A stretch of DNA of 5,090 nucleotides from Solobacterium sp. (lineage in GTDB: Bacteria > Bacillota_I > Bacilli_A > Erysipelotrichales > Erysipelotrichaceae), in assembly GCA_017419465.1 (NCBI GenBank), contig JAFOLE010000235.1, positions 1 to 5,090 of the forward strand. Direction: 5' to 3'. A program made the position numbers and the translations under genes. Under the pieces are notes generated by a model. It saw nothing but the letters and a program-made list of their open reading frames with translations, searched no databases and was not told the origin of the DNA. This document shows positions 4,850-5,090 of the stretch, piece after piece (position 1 is the stretch's first letter; the number at the start of each line of letters is the position of its first letter).

Positions 4850-5090
4850 GAAACTGCGCGGTTCGCTGTTTCTGCTTGGCGCGGCCATGATCTGGGGCTG
4901 TGCCTTTACGGCACAATCCGTTGCGGCAGATTCCATCGGTCCATGGACATTTAACGGGATCCGCTTTCTGCTTGGCGGAGCGGAAATTCTGTTACTCGCA
5001 AAACCGCTGGAACGATGGGTGTCACTGCCGAAACGAAACAATCAGAAGGGCCTTGTTAAAACCGGCATTCTCTGCGGTGTGATTCTGATC
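4833..5090 (+). CDS. EamA/DMT superfamily membrane transporter, 5' part
   Basis: The first 86 codons of a drug/metabolite transporter superfamily (EamA) protein are visible, open to the window edge. Family members usually have about 290-300 residues and ten membrane helices, and export amino acids, metabolites or drugs; the substrate cannot be told. A short basic N-terminus (residues 1-10) is followed by helix 1 (about 11-29), with the typical alanine-then-IWGCAF motif at 19-25. IGPWTFNGIRFLLGG (35-49) is the family's conserved start of helix 2, including the Arg of the NxxRF pattern. A basic cytoplasmic loop (57-76) leads into helix 3. The gene begins with GTG 17 bases before the end of the cation efflux gene, in another frame, which points to co-transcription and translational coupling. 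Family confidence is high; the GTG start is likely but not certain. Confidence 0.87.
   Translation, partial: MNGVSRKLRGSLFLLGAAMIWGCAFTAQSVAADSIGPWTFNGIRFLLGGAEILLLAKPLERWVSLPKRNNQKGLVKTGILCGVILI

Noticed and set aside
3650..5041. A 463-codon open frame on the minus strand opposite the cation efflux gene
   Set aside because: It is fully antisense to a well-supported CDF gene and part of the DMT gene. Its translation is rich in Arg, His and Gln with no recognisable domain or ribosome binding site. It is open because of codon bias on the plus strand.

Overview
The window looks like chromosomal sequence of a Firmicute, most likely an Erysipelotrichaceae-type gut or oral bacterium. The grounds are strong AGGAGG-type ribosome binding sites, sigma-A-like TATAAT boxes, a stand-alone CarD, a mid-range base composition, and protein styles such as the long cation efflux transporter with a second C-terminal domain. 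The placement comes from memory of families, not from a search. The region is gene-dense housekeeping and accessory sequence. I see no mobile element, CRISPR array, tRNA or rRNA, and no gene-free stretch longer than about 110 bases.

Layout. Bases 3-593 (+) are the 3' end of an RlmI-type 23S rRNA cytosine methyltransferase. A 111-base gap holds a cluster of TTTCAC/GTGAAA repeats and an extended -10 promoter, which drives a CarD-family RNA polymerase-binding regulator (705-1250, +, GTG start). A U-flanked hairpin at 1275-1317 can terminate in both directions between carD and the convergent minus-strand pair. That pair is a WYL-domain HTH regulator (2081-3052) followed by a Sir2 NAD-dependent deacylase (1321-2055), probably one transcript. 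A 76-base divergent intergenic region separates the regulator from a plus-strand cluster: a small membrane protein of unknown function (3129-3662), a cation diffusion facilitator (3668-4849) and the start of an EamA/DMT-family membrane transporter (4833 to the window edge). These three are packed with gaps or overlaps of 5 and 17 bases.

How they work together. The plus-strand cluster is a membrane transport operon, with the efflux pump probably handling Mn2+ or another divalent metal. The minus-strand pair joins a possible ligand-sensing repressor or activator to an NAD+-consuming protein deacylase, so the regulator may control the sirtuin, the divergent transporter cluster, or both. That is inference from position only.

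I see no clearly new multi-gene system. The points most worth a second look are the altered zinc-ligand set in the sirtuin, the predicted leaderless start of the WYL regulator and the missing Shine-Dalgarno of the efflux gene, the tryptophan-free CarD with a basic tail, the TTTCAC repeat cluster before carD, and the unknown membrane protein paired with the metal pump.
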